Source: an uncultured Ignavibacteria bacterium (GTDB lineage Bacteria > Bacteroidota > Ignavibacteria > Tepidaquicellales > OLB5). From it: DNA of 64,000 nt. Positions 1 through 8,145 of the stretch are shown here, piece by piece (position 1 is the first letter of the stretch; each line of letters starts with the position of its first letter). The stretch spans positions 1 through 64,000 of the forward strand of contig CALMYL010000006.1 in NCBI GenBank assembly GCA_937873695.1, given 5' to 3'. Made by a program: the position numbers and the translations under genes. A model generated the notes under the pieces. The model had not been told where the DNA came from and made no database searches. It was given only the letters and a program-made list of their open reading frames with translations.

Positions 1-119
1 ATTATGAAAACCATTTAATTAATTTTGGCTTGCCTTTTTACATAAAAGGGGGAGACTGTTCTTCGATTAGTTAAGAATTTGATGTCAATTTTTCGGTGGA
101 ATAGAAATGATTATGCCCT

Positions 120-127
120 TATTTTTG
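120..127 (+). promoter_or_regulatory. TAnnTTTG-type -10 (-7) box upstream of ada
   Basis: TATTTTTG matches the Bacteroidetes TAnnTTTG element and lies 23 bases before the ada start. I see no convincing TTG -33 element, so this is a sequence-match prediction only. Confidence 0.4.
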
Positions 128-150
128 TATTAATATAAAACGAATAAGTT

Positions 151-1212
151 ATGGAAATGAAGTATTTTCAATTGCCGCCTGCCGCAGAAATGAAACGCGC
201 CGTTTACAGCAAAGATAAAAGTTATGACGGGATATTTTTTGTTGCCGTAAAGAGCACAAATATTTTCTGCAGACCGGCATGCACTGCGCGCAAACCTTTG
301 GAAAAGAACATGGTGTTCTATTCATCAGCGCGTGACGCGCTGTTTGCAGGCTACAGAGCCTGCAAACGCTGCAAACCATTGGAGCTCAGCGGTACACATC
401 CTGACTGGGTACAAAAATTGCTTGCGAAGATCGACAGCTCTGAAGATAAACGTATGCGTGATGGCGAGCTTCGGCAATTGGGGATACCCCCTGAAAAAGC
501 GCGCAGGTATTTCATGAAAAATTACGGTATGACTTTCCACGCTTACCAGCGAAGTCGCAGGCTCGGCTCCGCATTTACGCAGATACGCGAAGGCTCAAAA
601 ATTGATGATGCGGTTTTTAACAACGGGTATAATTCACACAGCGGCTTCCGCGATGCATTTTCAAAAGTTTTCGGTAAACCGCCGGGCAGATCAGAATCCA
701 CTGATTGCATTGTAACATCACTGTATCAGAGTAAGCTGGGTCCGATCATAATCGGGGCAACATCAAAGGGTATATGTCTGGTTGAATTCAGTGACCGCAG
801 AATGCTGGAGTACCAGCTCAAAACTATCCGCAAAAGATTTAACGCGGCTATAATTCCCGGCAGCAATAAACATATTGAACAGGTAAAAAGTGAGCTTGAT
901 GAATACTTTAAGGGTAACTTAAAGAACTTTAAGACTCCGTTGGTTTACCCCGGCACCGATTTCCAGGAGAATGTTTGGAATAATCTAAAGAAAATACCAT
1001 TCGGCAAAACGATTTCGTATATTGATCTCGCGGAAAAGATAGGATTAAAAGGCGCTTCCCGCGCCGTTGGTACGGCAAATGGTATGAACAGGATCGCGAT
1101 ACTTATTCCCTGTCACCGTGTTGTGAATAAAGATGGCAGGCTTGGCGGATACGGCGGCGGCTTGTGGCGCAAGCAGTGGCTATTGGATTTGGAAAGAACT
1201 CATAAATCCTGA
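151..1212 (+). CDS. ada: Ada-type methylated-DNA repair protein / transcriptional activator
   Basis: Removes methyl groups from alkylated DNA and, in characterised Ada proteins, activates its own regulon once methylated. The N-terminal zinc domain (about residues 20-80) has four cysteines in the expected pattern, C40 and C44 (FCRPAC) and C71 and C74 (CKRC). An AraC-type helix-turn-helix region follows (about 95-170), and the C-terminal methyltransferase domain carries IPCHRVV with acceptor C321. The length of 353 aa fits a full three-domain Ada. Start taken at 151; an ATG two codons later is equally possible. No alkA or alkB lies next to it, so it appears to be a single-gene unit. Autoregulation is inferred from the family, not visible here. 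Confidence 0.95.
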   Translation: MEMKYFQLPPAAEMKRAVYSKDKSYDGIFFVAVKSTNIFCRPACTARKPLEKNMVFYSSARDALFAGYRACKRCKPLELSGTHPDWVQKLLAKIDSSEDKRMRDGELRQLGIPPEKARRYFMKNYGMTFHAYQRSRRLGSAFTQIREGSKIDDAVFNNGYNSHSGFRDAFSKVFGKPPGRSESTDCIVTSLYQSKLGPIIIGATSKGICLVEFSDRRMLEYQLKTIRKRFNAAIIPGSNKHIEQVKSELDEYFKGNLKNFKTPLVYPGTDFQENVWNNLKKIPFGKTISYIDLAEKIGLKGASRAVGTANGMNRIAILIPCHRVVNKDGRLGGYGGGLWRKQWLLDLERTHKS

Positions 1213-1254
1213 ACACAGCAGCATGCCTAACAACTTGCGCGGCGCTACGCCTTA

Positions 1255-1270
1255 CTCCGCCAGAGCGGAG
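1255..1270. repeat. Short GC-rich hairpin downstream of ada
   Basis: CTCCGC and GCGGAG pair around a 4-nt loop within a locally GC- and purine-rich patch (about 1236-1290) that differs from the AT-rich surroundings. There is no T-run after it, so it is not a clear terminator. It may be a fragment of a palindromic repeat. Confidence 0.3.
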
Positions 1271-1476
1271 GAAGGGAGGAAGGAAGGATCTCATTCAGGA
1301 AACACCATACCACATTTTGGAATTCTCATTGGTCAATTTCCTCAGTAAAAACAGAGTAAGTCAAGAAAAGCCATTAACCGGGATTAAATTTGAGTGTTTT
1401 TGGCATAAAAATATCTGATTAATAACCTTTACAATTGTAAATAATCTTATTAAATTTTACAAATTAAACAAAGTAT

Positions 1477-1704
1477 ATGAGCTCAAAATTTAATGATGTA
1501 CTGGAGTTAATTGATTCATTTTCAATTGAGGAGCGTGAGCAAATAATTGAAATTGAAAAGAACAGACTTCAGGCAGATAAGAGAGAAAAACTAATTGAAA
1601 GAGTCAAAGAGGGTAAAAAGGATATTAAAGAAGGCAGGTTTATCGAGGGTGAAGTTCAGGATATTATGAAAGCCATAGATGATGAAGTTAAAGATATCAA
1701 ATAG
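1477..1704 (+). CDS. Putative antitoxin of a RelE/YafQ-type toxin-antitoxin pair
   Basis: 75 aa, highly charged and predicted helical, with no cysteine or membrane segment. I do not recognise a specific antitoxin family from sequence. The assignment rests on position: its 3' end overlaps the following RelE-like toxin gene by 26 bases, the tight arrangement typical of type II antitoxin-toxin operons. The C-terminal Lys/Glu-rich half would be the toxin-wrapping part in such proteins; this is inference. It could alternatively be an unrelated small helical protein. Confidence 0.65.
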   Translation: MSSKFNDVLELIDSFSIEEREQIIEIEKNRLQADKREKLIERVKEGKKDIKEGRFIEGEVQDIMKAIDDEVKDIK

Positions 1705-1957
1705 ATTTAAAAGAGATTCATCCCGTATCATTAAAAAAAACCCTGAATTAAGGGAAAAACTTGCAGATACCTTATTATTATTAAAAGCAGATATATTCAA
1801 TCCAGTTTTAAAAACTCATAAACTTAAAGGCGAATTAAAAGGACTATATTCCTCAAGTTGGGGATATGATCTCAGGGTAATTTTTGAATTATCCGGAGAA
1901 GATGACAATAAGGTTATTGAGATGATTACAGCCGGTACTCATGACGAAGTTTATTGA
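1679..1957 (+). CDS. RelE/YafQ-like toxin (predicted mRNA interferase)
   Basis: 92 aa with the compact fold signature of the RelE/ParE superfamily: an N-terminal strand KLKISNRFKRD, two basic helices, the HKLKGELKGLYSSSW turn that is typical of YafQ/RelE-type toxins, then the strand DLRVIFELSG. Such toxins cleave mRNA on the ribosome and are neutralised by the upstream gene product. It overlaps the antitoxin gene at its 5' end and the start of trmB by 17 bases at its 3' end, so all three are probably translated from one transcript. Start at 1679, with a second ATG directly after it. The catalytic residues cannot be fixed by eye. Confidence 0.8.
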   Translation: MMKLKISNRFKRDSSRIIKKNPELREKLADTLLLLKADIFNPVLKTHKLKGELKGLYSSSWGYDLRVIFELSGEDDNKVIEMITAGTHDEVY

Positions 1958-2624
1958 TTACACAAAATACCCGGTGCCGCGTATTCGTCACCATGCCAAT
2001 CCCGTACTGTACTTTCCGTTAAAGCAGCACAAAGGAAATAATTTCTATTACCCGCCGGTTTTTGAAGAGATTCGGTGGGCTGAAGTATTCGCCGATGGCA
2101 GGCCGCCGGATATGCTTGATATCGGCTGCGGATTGGGCAGATTTCTGCTTGAGATGTCACTTGAAAACAGCGATAAAAATATTCTCGGGTTTGAAGTTCG
2201 TCAGACTGCGGTTGAGTGGATAGAAGGCGTTGTTAAGGGAGAGAAACTTCCAAATGTTCAGGCGCTGTGGTACAGCGCGGTAAACGGGATGCATTTTATA
2301 AAATCCGGAACAATTGAAAAGGTTTTTTATTTTTTCCCAGACCCGTGGATAAAAAAAAGGCACTATAAACGCAGAGCGTTTTCTGCTGAAATGCTGAATG
2401 AAATTTACCGGGTGTTAAAACCTGATGGTTTATTTTATCTTATGACTGATGTTCCCGAAGTAGACGAATTCCAGCAGGAAGTGTTGAGGGATTCGGGTCT
2501 TTTTGATTTTGATTATATAGATGATGATAAATGGGACCTGACCACGAAAACCAACCAGGAAGAATTTTGCATTGATAAGAAGATCCCGTTTAAAAGGATG
2601 ATCTGCAGGAAGAAAGTAACGTAA
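1941..2624 (+). CDS. trmB: tRNA (guanine-N7)-methyltransferase
   Basis: Makes m7G46 in the variable loop of tRNAs using S-adenosylmethionine. The Rossmann motif I is DIGCGLGRFLLEM (about residues 59-71), GFEVRQ follows, and the family signature FPDPWIKKRHYKRR is intact near residue 132. The length of 227 aa is normal for TrmB. The first available ATG lies inside the toxin gene (17-base overlap), so this housekeeping gene shares a transcript with the toxin-antitoxin pair. The N-terminus between the start and motif I is long enough to be complete. Confidence 0.93.
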   Translation: MTKFIDYTKYPVPRIRHHANPVLYFPLKQHKGNNFYYPPVFEEIRWAEVFADGRPPDMLDIGCGLGRFLLEMSLENSDKNILGFEVRQTAVEWIEGVVKGEKLPNVQALWYSAVNGMHFIKSGTIEKVFYFFPDPWIKKRHYKRRAFSAEMLNEIYRVLKPDGLFYLMTDVPEVDEFQQEVLRDSGLFDFDYIDDDKWDLTTKTNQEEFCIDKKIPFKRMICRKKVT

Positions 2625-2715
2625 GATTCAGCCCGAAAGCTGATAAATCTGTTTCATTTGTTCCGGGGTATAGTTACAGAGTTCTTTCAATGTTTTAAAA
2701 CTCAACACTTATTAG

Positions 2716-2723
2716 TAAATTTG
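2716..2723 (+). promoter_or_regulatory. TAnnTTTG-type box four bases before a start codon
   Basis: TAAATTTG ends only four bases before the ATG of the response-regulator gene. If used as a -7 element, transcription would start at or next to the start codon, giving a leaderless mRNA. No clear -33 element is visible. Confidence 0.35.
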
Positions 2724-2727
2724 ATCC

Positions 2728-3402
2728 ATGAGAATACTTGTCATTGAAGATGAGAAAAAAGTCTCTGAGTTTATCAGGAAAGGTCTTGAAGAACAGTCTT
2801 ATGTAGTTGATACAGCCGCGGATGGTTCAGAAGGTGAACGGCTTGCCGGCTTTAATGAGTATGATGTAATAATACTTGATGTTCTTCTGCCTAAACAGAA
2901 TGGATGGATCACTTGCAGGAATATCAGGTCCAACGGAGTTAAAACACCCATTTTGATGCTGACCTCACTTGGTGAAACTGAAGATAAAGTAAAAGGACTG
3001 GATCTTGGAGCCGATGATTATCTGACTAAACCCTTTGCATTTGATGAATTCCTCGCGCGCGTACGCGCGCTTATACGCCGTTCAGGCAGTGGTGAAACCA
3101 CTTCATTCACCCTGGCTGATCTGGAAATGGATTTGCTTGAAAGGAAAGTTAACCGGGCCGGAAAAGATGTTCAGTTAACACAGAAGGAATTTGCACTTCT
3201 TGAATATCTGCTGAGAAATAAGAAAAAGGTTATGACACGTACACAGATATCAGAACACGTATGGGGAATGGATTTTGATTCAGGCAGCAATGTAGTAGAT
3301 TCATACATCAAAATGCTTCGCAAAAAGATCGATAAGGATTTTTCACCACAGCTTATTCACACAATTGTTGGAGTAGGGTACGTAATGCGTGAGGAAAAAT
3401 GA
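2728..3402 (+). CDS. OmpR/PhoB-family response regulator
   Basis: DNA-binding output half of a two-component system. The receiver domain occupies residues 1-115, with acidic pocket residues IEDE near the N-terminus, phospho-acceptor D51 (IILDVLLP) and the conserved TKPF lysine near 101. A winged-helix domain of the OmpR type follows (about 128-222; TQKEFALLEYLL, VWGMDFDSGSNVVDSYIKMLRKKI), very close to CusR/QseB-type regulators. It overlaps the histidine kinase gene by four bases (ATGA), so the two are co-translated. The small Lys/His-rich secreted protein downstream is a possible target; that link is inferred from position only. Confidence 0.93.
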   Translation: MRILVIEDEKKVSEFIRKGLEEQSYVVDTAADGSEGERLAGFNEYDVIILDVLLPKQNGWITCRNIRSNGVKTPILMLTSLGETEDKVKGLDLGADDYLTKPFAFDEFLARVRALIRRSGSGETTSFTLADLEMDLLERKVNRAGKDVQLTQKEFALLEYLLRNKKKVMTRTQISEHVWGMDFDSGSNVVDSYIKMLRKKIDKDFSPQLIHTIVGVGYVMREEK

Positions 3403-4898
3403 TCGTATCAAAAGAGGACAGCAGTCTTAAAAAAGAGCCGCGGCGAAATTTTCTGCGGATCTTTAAAACAATTCGGGGCAAACTAACTCTTTCTTTCATA
3501 ATAATTTTCGGAATTACGCTTATAGGCTTCAGCCTTGTTCTGTACAATGTTTTTGCTAAACAGAGCAGGGATGATTTTGATATAGTGATGAGCGTACTTG
3601 CTTCTTCAATTTCAGAAACCATCCGCGAGAACGGTATCAACCAGGATATACTGAACGAGGTAAAAGAATTCAATAATCCGGGTCTCTCGGCGTTTTACGG
3701 TTATACACAGGTTATGAATTCAGCTGAGAGTGTTGTGATGCAGTCATCGCAGCTTAAAGACAAAGCGCTGCCGATCCAGAGGCAGTATGTACTTTCGGCG
3801 CTTAATGGCGGAAGGGAGATAACAACAGTTTTCACTGAGGGTCCATCGGAATTATGGGATAAACAGGGTGCAAGAATCCTCTACTTCCCCGCGGTACACC
3901 ATCAGCATAAATATGCGGTAATACTGATAGCGCCGCTATCCAGCGTTGAAACATCACTAAGCAACTTAAGACTTATTATTTTCGCGGCAATACCGGTTAC
4001 CCTGCTGCTGGCTTCTGTTGTGGGCTGGCTGTTTTCGAAGCGCGCTTATGCGCCTGTAAACGAACTGGTTATTAAAACCAACACAATTACCGCCGAAAAG
4101 CTGCACTCCAGGCTTAGAGTAAGCGATGCAGATGATGAAATTTCGCATCTTGCTGAAACGCTGAATGATATGATCGAGAGACTTGAGCAGTCATTTAATA
4201 CTCTCAAACAATTTACCTCAGATGCTTCACATGAGCTGAGAACGCCGCTTACAATTATCAGGGGAGAGATTGAAGTTGCGCTCAAGAAGCGGAGGGATAA
4301 CAATGAATATGAAAATATTCTCAAAGATAATCTTGATGAAGTGAAAAGACTTCAAAATATTGTGGAAGGTCTGCTTACTTTAAGTCAGTACGAAAATAAC
4401 AGAGTTACCGTGCAGGAAGAAATTATTAATCTGAACGATGTAGTGATTGAAGCCTTAACCAAAAGCAGGATAATTGCCGGGAGAAAGGAAATAAAGCTGA
4501 TACTGAAGCTGGAAGAAAACACTGCGGACGGAATTATGATAAAGGGCGATTCCACAAAACTGCTCAATGTATTCCTCAACATCTTTGATAATGCTGTAAA
4601 ATATTCCAATACCGGCTCTGAGGTTTATTGTTTTACAGGAAAGACAAAGAAGGGTGACTTTGCATTTGTGACAATTAAAGATGAAGGTATAGGAATACCT
4701 GAGGGCTCATTACTGAATATTTTTGAAAGATTTTACCGCGAAGATTCATCAAGAACACGGGGAGAAAGTTACAGCCTCGGTTTGGGTCTATCAATTGTTA
4801 AAGCAGTAGTTGAAGCACACAACGGAAGAATAGAAGTAAAAAGCGAAGATAACAAAGGATCGGAATTTACTATATTCCTGCCATGTATCCTTAATTGA
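3399..4898 (+). CDS. Membrane sensor histidine kinase with HAMP domain
   Basis: Partner of the preceding regulator. Two membrane segments (about 29-50 and 190-212) bracket a periplasmic sensor of roughly 140 residues. A HAMP linker ends near residue 262; then come the dimerisation/phospho-acceptor motif SDASHELRTPL with H278, the N box (NIFDNAVKYS), the DEGIGIP G1 box and GLGLSIVKAVVEAHNG. All catalytic elements are present, and 499 aa suits the family. The architecture resembles heavy-metal (CusS-like) sensor kinases, but the sensor domain shows no obvious metal-ligand cluster, so the signal is unknown. Confidence 0.93.
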   Translation: MIVSKEDSSLKKEPRRNFLRIFKTIRGKLTLSFIIIFGITLIGFSLVLYNVFAKQSRDDFDIVMSVLASSISETIRENGINQDILNEVKEFNNPGLSAFYGYTQVMNSAESVVMQSSQLKDKALPIQRQYVLSALNGGREITTVFTEGPSELWDKQGARILYFPAVHHQHKYAVILIAPLSSVETSLSNLRLIIFAAIPVTLLLASVVGWLFSKRAYAPVNELVIKTNTITAEKLHSRLRVSDADDEISHLAETLNDMIERLEQSFNTLKQFTSDASHELRTPLTIIRGEIEVALKKRRDNNEYENILKDNLDEVKRLQNIVEGLLTLSQYENNRVTVQEEIINLNDVVIEALTKSRIIAGRKEIKLILKLEENTADGIMIKGDSTKLLNVFLNIFDNAVKYSNTGSEVYCFTGKTKKGDFAFVTIKDEGIGIPEGSLLNIFERFYREDSSRTRGESYSLGLGLSIVKAVVEAHNGRIEVKSEDNKGSEFTIFLPCILN

Positions 4899-4907
4899 TT
4901 TAATACT

Positions 4908-4964
4908 CATTATCTGAAAACCCCTTCATTATCTGAAAGCCCCTGCATTATGAAAATTTTTTCA
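4908..4964. repeat. 19-bp direct repeats plus A/T palindrome
   Basis: CATTATCTGAAA recurs at 4908 and 4927, with a shortened third copy at 4946, giving a 19-base period. It is followed by TGAAAA-TT-TTTTCA (4951-4964). The block sits between the two-component system and the secreted Lys/His-rich gene, just before a TATTTTTG box at 4998-5005. It could be a tandem binding site for an OmpR-type regulator. Confidence 0.45.
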
Positions 4965-4997
4965 TTTCATTTTCATTTCATTTCCAGAACTGTGTTC

Positions 4998-5005
4998 TAT
5001 TTTTG
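4998..5005 (+). promoter_or_regulatory. TAnnTTTG-type -7 box upstream of the Lys/His-rich gene
   Basis: TATTTTTG matches the Bacteroidetes -7 consensus and lies 55 bases before the start codon chosen for the downstream gene. No clear -33 TTG is present at the usual distance. Confidence 0.4.
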
Positions 5006-5060
5006 TATTGTTAAAATTATTCAGGTTATTGCAATGACCCTAAACTAAATGGAGCAAAAA

Positions 5061-5333
5061 ATGAAGTACACAGGTTTTTTGAAAGCATCAATGTTAATAC
5101 TGGCTGCAGCAATATTTATGACTTTTTCGCCGGTACAAAACAGCGTTTTTGCTAAAAACACAGCAAAAACAGAATTGACAGGTAAACACAAGCACAAACA
5201 CAAACATAAAAGGAGCAGTAAAAAGAAGACAAAAAGCACTACAGGTAACAACAAAACGGATAATAAAACCGTAGTAAACAAAGGAAAAGATAACAAAAAT
5301 AATCAAAACAACACAAAAACAAACAAAAAATAA
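5061..5333 (+). CDS. Small secreted Lys/His/Asn-rich protein
   Basis: A predicted signal peptide (MKYTGFLKASMLILAAAIF through about residue 31, cleavage near VFA-KN) is followed by a low-complexity mature part of about 60 residues containing the alternating run KHKHKHKHK and many Lys, Asn and Thr. The start at 5061 is preferred over the upstream ATG at 5049 because GGAG lies six bases before it and the resulting peptide begins with a canonical signal sequence. No known family is recognised. The His-Lys run could bind metal or polyanions such as lipopolysaccharide. Being next to a CusRS-like two-component system favours a metal-related role, but that is speculation. Confidence 0.7.
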   Translation: MKYTGFLKASMLILAAAIFMTFSPVQNSVFAKNTAKTELTGKHKHKHKHKRSSKKKTKSTTGNNKTDNKTVVNKGKDNKNNQNNTKTNKK

Positions 5334-5376
5334 CCAAAAAACTCGTTTAATAAAAGTTAGCTGTGGTGGCTAGGAT

Positions 5377-5403
5377 GCGGCGGATAAAAAGTACCCCCGC
5401 CGC
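5377..5403. other. GC-rich hairpin in the 3' region of the Lys/His-rich gene
   Basis: GCGGCGG (5377-5383) pairs with CCGCCGC (5397-5403) around a 13-base A-rich loop, just ahead of a strong terminator. The pair of hairpins could be a 3' UTR structure or a short independent RNA. Confidence 0.4.
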
Positions 5404-5410
5404 TCAATCA

Positions 5411-5446
5411 AAAAGGCCTGTCTGTCTAAGACAGGCTTTTTTGTTT
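5411..5446 (+). terminator. Rho-independent terminator
   Basis: GCCTGTCT (5416-5423) and AGACAGGC (5429-5436) form a perfect 8-bp stem with loop GTCTA, followed by TTTTTTG. It ends the transcript of the Lys/His-rich gene. Confidence 0.85.
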
Positions 5447-5576
5447 TATCACCAAAAACAGGTTTTTTAACCTTTTAAATTATTTGATTTTCAGATATAT
5501 TTACGGTTCAGCCTTTTAAATTCTACTATTGACATTACAGTAAGCAGTAACAGGGTATTGTTGAAGTAATTACTTG

Positions 5577-5584
5577 TAATTTTG
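5577..5584 (+). promoter_or_regulatory. Candidate promoter of citrate synthase
   Basis: TAATTTTG fits the TAnnTTTG -7 element, and TTG triplets occur 14-19 bases upstream. It would give a leader of roughly 110 bases before gltA. The rest of 5447-5700 holds no open reading frame or structure I can name. Confidence 0.4.
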
Positions 5585-5700
5585 GGTTTTGAACTATGTT
5601 TAATATTACAACTCTCAGATAATACGGGATCGTAGTATTGTAGATTATAATGAGTTTTTTTAATTCTATATTTTCCAGGAAAGGAAGTTAAATAATAATC

Positions 5701-6981
5701 ATGTCTTTGTTGAAAGCAAAACTTGCTTCTCAAATTCCGGATTTGAAAGATCGAGTACGGAATTTGGGAAAGAATCACGGAAGTAAAGTTATATCACAGG
5801 TCACTGTAGAACAGGTTCTTGGCGGTATGAGAGGAGTTAAATCACTTATCTGCGATACATCTGAAGTCGGGTTGGATTACGGACTGGTGATAAGAGGAAT
5901 TCCGATCTTAGAACTTACCGAAAAATTACCTGAAGATGTTTTGTGGCTTATGCTTACGGGTGAGCTGCCAAGCGCAGAAGAATCAAAGGACCTTCAGAAG
6001 GAAATTAACAGCAGAATGGATGTACCGGAATTTGTCTGGAACATACTGAACGCTTTTCCGGCGGATGCCCATCCGATGAATATGCTCAGTGCGCTGGTTA
6101 CTGCGCTTGGGTATGATTCAAAGTTCAAGCGTGAATATGATAAGGGCTTAAAGAAAGATCTTTACTGGGATTACACACTTGAAGACTCACTTGATCTTAT
6201 CGCCAAAATGCCCGTAATTGCTTCGGCTATTTACCGCAAAAGATTTGGCAAAGGCGAGATCATTCTGCCTAAAAAAGATCTTGACTGGGGTGCAAACTAC
6301 GCATACATGCTTGGAATTGAAGGCAGCATGGATGAATGGTACAAGTTAATGAGAATGTATATGGTAATTCACTGCGACCATGAAAGCGGGAACGTAAGTG
6401 CGTTCACTTCTCATGTAGTTGGTTCAGCATTAAGTGACGCATATTATTCACTTGCGGCAGGTCTTAACGGTCTTGCCGGCCCGCTGCACGGACTCGCGAA
6501 CCAGGAATGCCTGAAATTTGTCCTGGAAACACTGGATAAATTCGGCAAGGTACCCACGGATGATGAACTTAGAGCGTATGCAAAAGAAAGATTAGACAGC
6601 GGACTTGTTATACCCGGTTACGGACACGCAGTTTTAAGAGTGACTGACCCGCGTTTTACCGCTTCGGTTGAATGGGGTAAAAAAGTTATACCAAACGATG
6701 ACAGGTTTGTAATGGTTGAGAAGTTATTCAGGATAGTACCCGATCTGTTGATAGAACAGGGCAAAGCCAAAGACCCCTGGCCCAATGTTGATGCGGCTAC
6801 AGGCGCGCTGTTGTATCATTACGGGATAAAAGAATTTGAGTATTATACCGTAATATTCAGTGTTTCCAGGGCTCTTGGTATCTGTTCGCAGCTTATTTTA
6901 AGCCGCGCAATGGGTGAACCTATCACAAGACCTAAATCGGTTACAATGCATTGGATGGAACACGAAGTTAATAAATCATAA
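5701..6981 (+). CDS. gltA: Citrate synthase, mitochondrial/eukaryote-like type
   Basis: Condenses acetyl-CoA and oxaloacetate into citrate. The three catalytic residues are in place: H263 (GPLHGLANQE), H309 (PGYGHAVLR) and D364 (PNVDAATGALLYHYG). Their spacing of 46 and 55 residues equals that of H274, H320 and D375 in pig citrate synthase. H224 and H227 match the substrate-binding HxxH. The long N-terminal helical extension and these motifs place it with the eukaryote-like citrate synthases rather than the hexameric GltA of proteobacteria. The L,D-transpeptidase gene begins immediately after its stop codon. An AAGGAAGT purine tract upstream may be a ribosome-binding site. Confidence 0.95.
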   Translation: MSLLKAKLASQIPDLKDRVRNLGKNHGSKVISQVTVEQVLGGMRGVKSLICDTSEVGLDYGLVIRGIPILELTEKLPEDVLWLMLTGELPSAEESKDLQKEINSRMDVPEFVWNILNAFPADAHPMNMLSALVTALGYDSKFKREYDKGLKKDLYWDYTLEDSLDLIAKMPVIASAIYRKRFGKGEIILPKKDLDWGANYAYMLGIEGSMDEWYKLMRMYMVIHCDHESGNVSAFTSHVVGSALSDAYYSLAAGLNGLAGPLHGLANQECLKFVLETLDKFGKVPTDDELRAYAKERLDSGLVIPGYGHAVLRVTDPRFTASVEWGKKVIPNDDRFVMVEKLFRIVPDLLIEQGKAKDPWPNVDAATGALLYHYGIKEFEYYTVIFSVSRALGICSQLILSRAMGEPITRPKSVTMHWMEHEVNKS

Positions 6982-8115
6982 TTGAACAATTTGGAAGAAC
7001 CGCCGCAAATAACGGAAGAGCGACCCGCAGAAGATGTTGATGTACCTGCGGTGAGTGAAGAGATCACAGAACAGCACGGTAAAGCTAATGCCGCGGCATA
7101 TCTTTTACCTTTACTGTTGTGTGTATTTTTATTTGCGGGGTTTGTTTCAGAGCCGGTTAAGAATAAAAAGTTTCCGGGACAGGATCCCAAAGAAGATGTG
7201 ACTGAAAACCAGGATAAAACTCCTAAGGTCAATTTTTCAGCACTTCTTGCCGCAGAAGAATTTTCGAAAAATCTCAGGGATACAATTTATACTGCAGATA
7301 ATTTGTGGCTTGAGTTCAGGATCGATCAGCAGAGGCTTTATGTGCACTACAGGGATGGACGCACTATTACTTACCCGGTTTCTTCGGGAATTCCGGGAGC
7401 GCATAAAAGCGTCGATTCACGCCCGGGGTTGTTTGCTATTTTCCATATGAATGAGGCTCACAAGTCTTCTCAGTTCCAATCTCAACTGAATTATTTTATG
7501 GCATTCAATATGGGTGTCGGATTTCACGGACTCCCCGGAACAGGATATTATGTTCATCTGGGCGTAAGACCTTCATCACACGGCTGCATAAGGATGAGAA
7601 ATGAAGATGTTAGAGAATTGTTCAGGCAATGCAAGATTGGTACGCTGGTACTTTCTCACAAAGGACGCACAAACCGTGTGATCGCTTTTGCTCCGGAGGG
7701 ATTCAAAAACGACGGTGAATACACAAAGGATGATTATATAAATATGCTGGCATATAATCTTGGTTCTATCATGGAAGGGAAGTATTTTATTAATCCTCCG
7801 AAAAGATTCATTATTGATGGAACAGTGATCCCCAAAAGCGGCGTTAATGTTCTATCGACTGCCGATATTCCTGAAAAGCAAATGCTGCCATTTGCGGTTG
7901 CGAGATTCGACATCCGAAGCGACCTGCTGAAGGATTCAAGGTTTGTACTGACCTCAGAGATCAAAGAACCTAACCGGCTGAACGAGAACTTTGGAGTAGC
8001 CGGGGAAGATTCTATTAGTACCGGAAGCGTTCAATTGGCAGTTGGACCTGATATGATAAAGAAATACGTTTACAATCCCCTGGGAATATTGCCGTATTTT
8101 CCGCCAAACAGGTAA
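6982..8115 (+). CDS. Membrane-anchored L,D-transpeptidase (YkuD family)
   Basis: Predicted peptidoglycan cross-linking or lipoprotein-attaching enzyme. A single membrane segment (about 41-56, LLPLLLCVFLFAGFV) places the rest outside the cytoplasm. The YkuD domain (about 105-230) carries the catalytic signature SSHGCIRMRNED, with the nucleophilic cysteine. A C-terminal extension of about 140 residues has no recognised domain. The TTG start at 6982 is directly adjacent to the gltA stop, which implies translational coupling; another TTG three codons later is possible. The acidic, proline-containing cytoplasmic tail (residues 1-35) is unusual for the family. Confidence 0.9.
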   Translation: MNNLEEPPQITEERPAEDVDVPAVSEEITEQHGKANAAAYLLPLLLCVFLFAGFVSEPVKNKKFPGQDPKEDVTENQDKTPKVNFSALLAAEEFSKNLRDTIYTADNLWLEFRIDQQRLYVHYRDGRTITYPVSSGIPGAHKSVDSRPGLFAIFHMNEAHKSSQFQSQLNYFMAFNMGVGFHGLPGTGYYVHLGVRPSSHGCIRMRNEDVRELFRQCKIGTLVLSHKGRTNRVIAFAPEGFKNDGEYTKDDYINMLAYNLGSIMEGKYFINPPKRFIIDGTVIPKSGVNVLSTADIPEKQMLPFAVARFDIRSDLLKDSRFVLTSEIKEPNRLNENFGVAGEDSISTGSVQLAVGPDMIKKYVYNPLGILPYFPPNR

Positions 8116-8145
8116 TTTTTTATAATCTATTAAGTTACAGAAGAA

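Noticed and set aside
5447-5700. Riboswitch in the gltA leader
   Set aside because: No conserved riboswitch core or strong hairpin is visible; only a likely promoter box.
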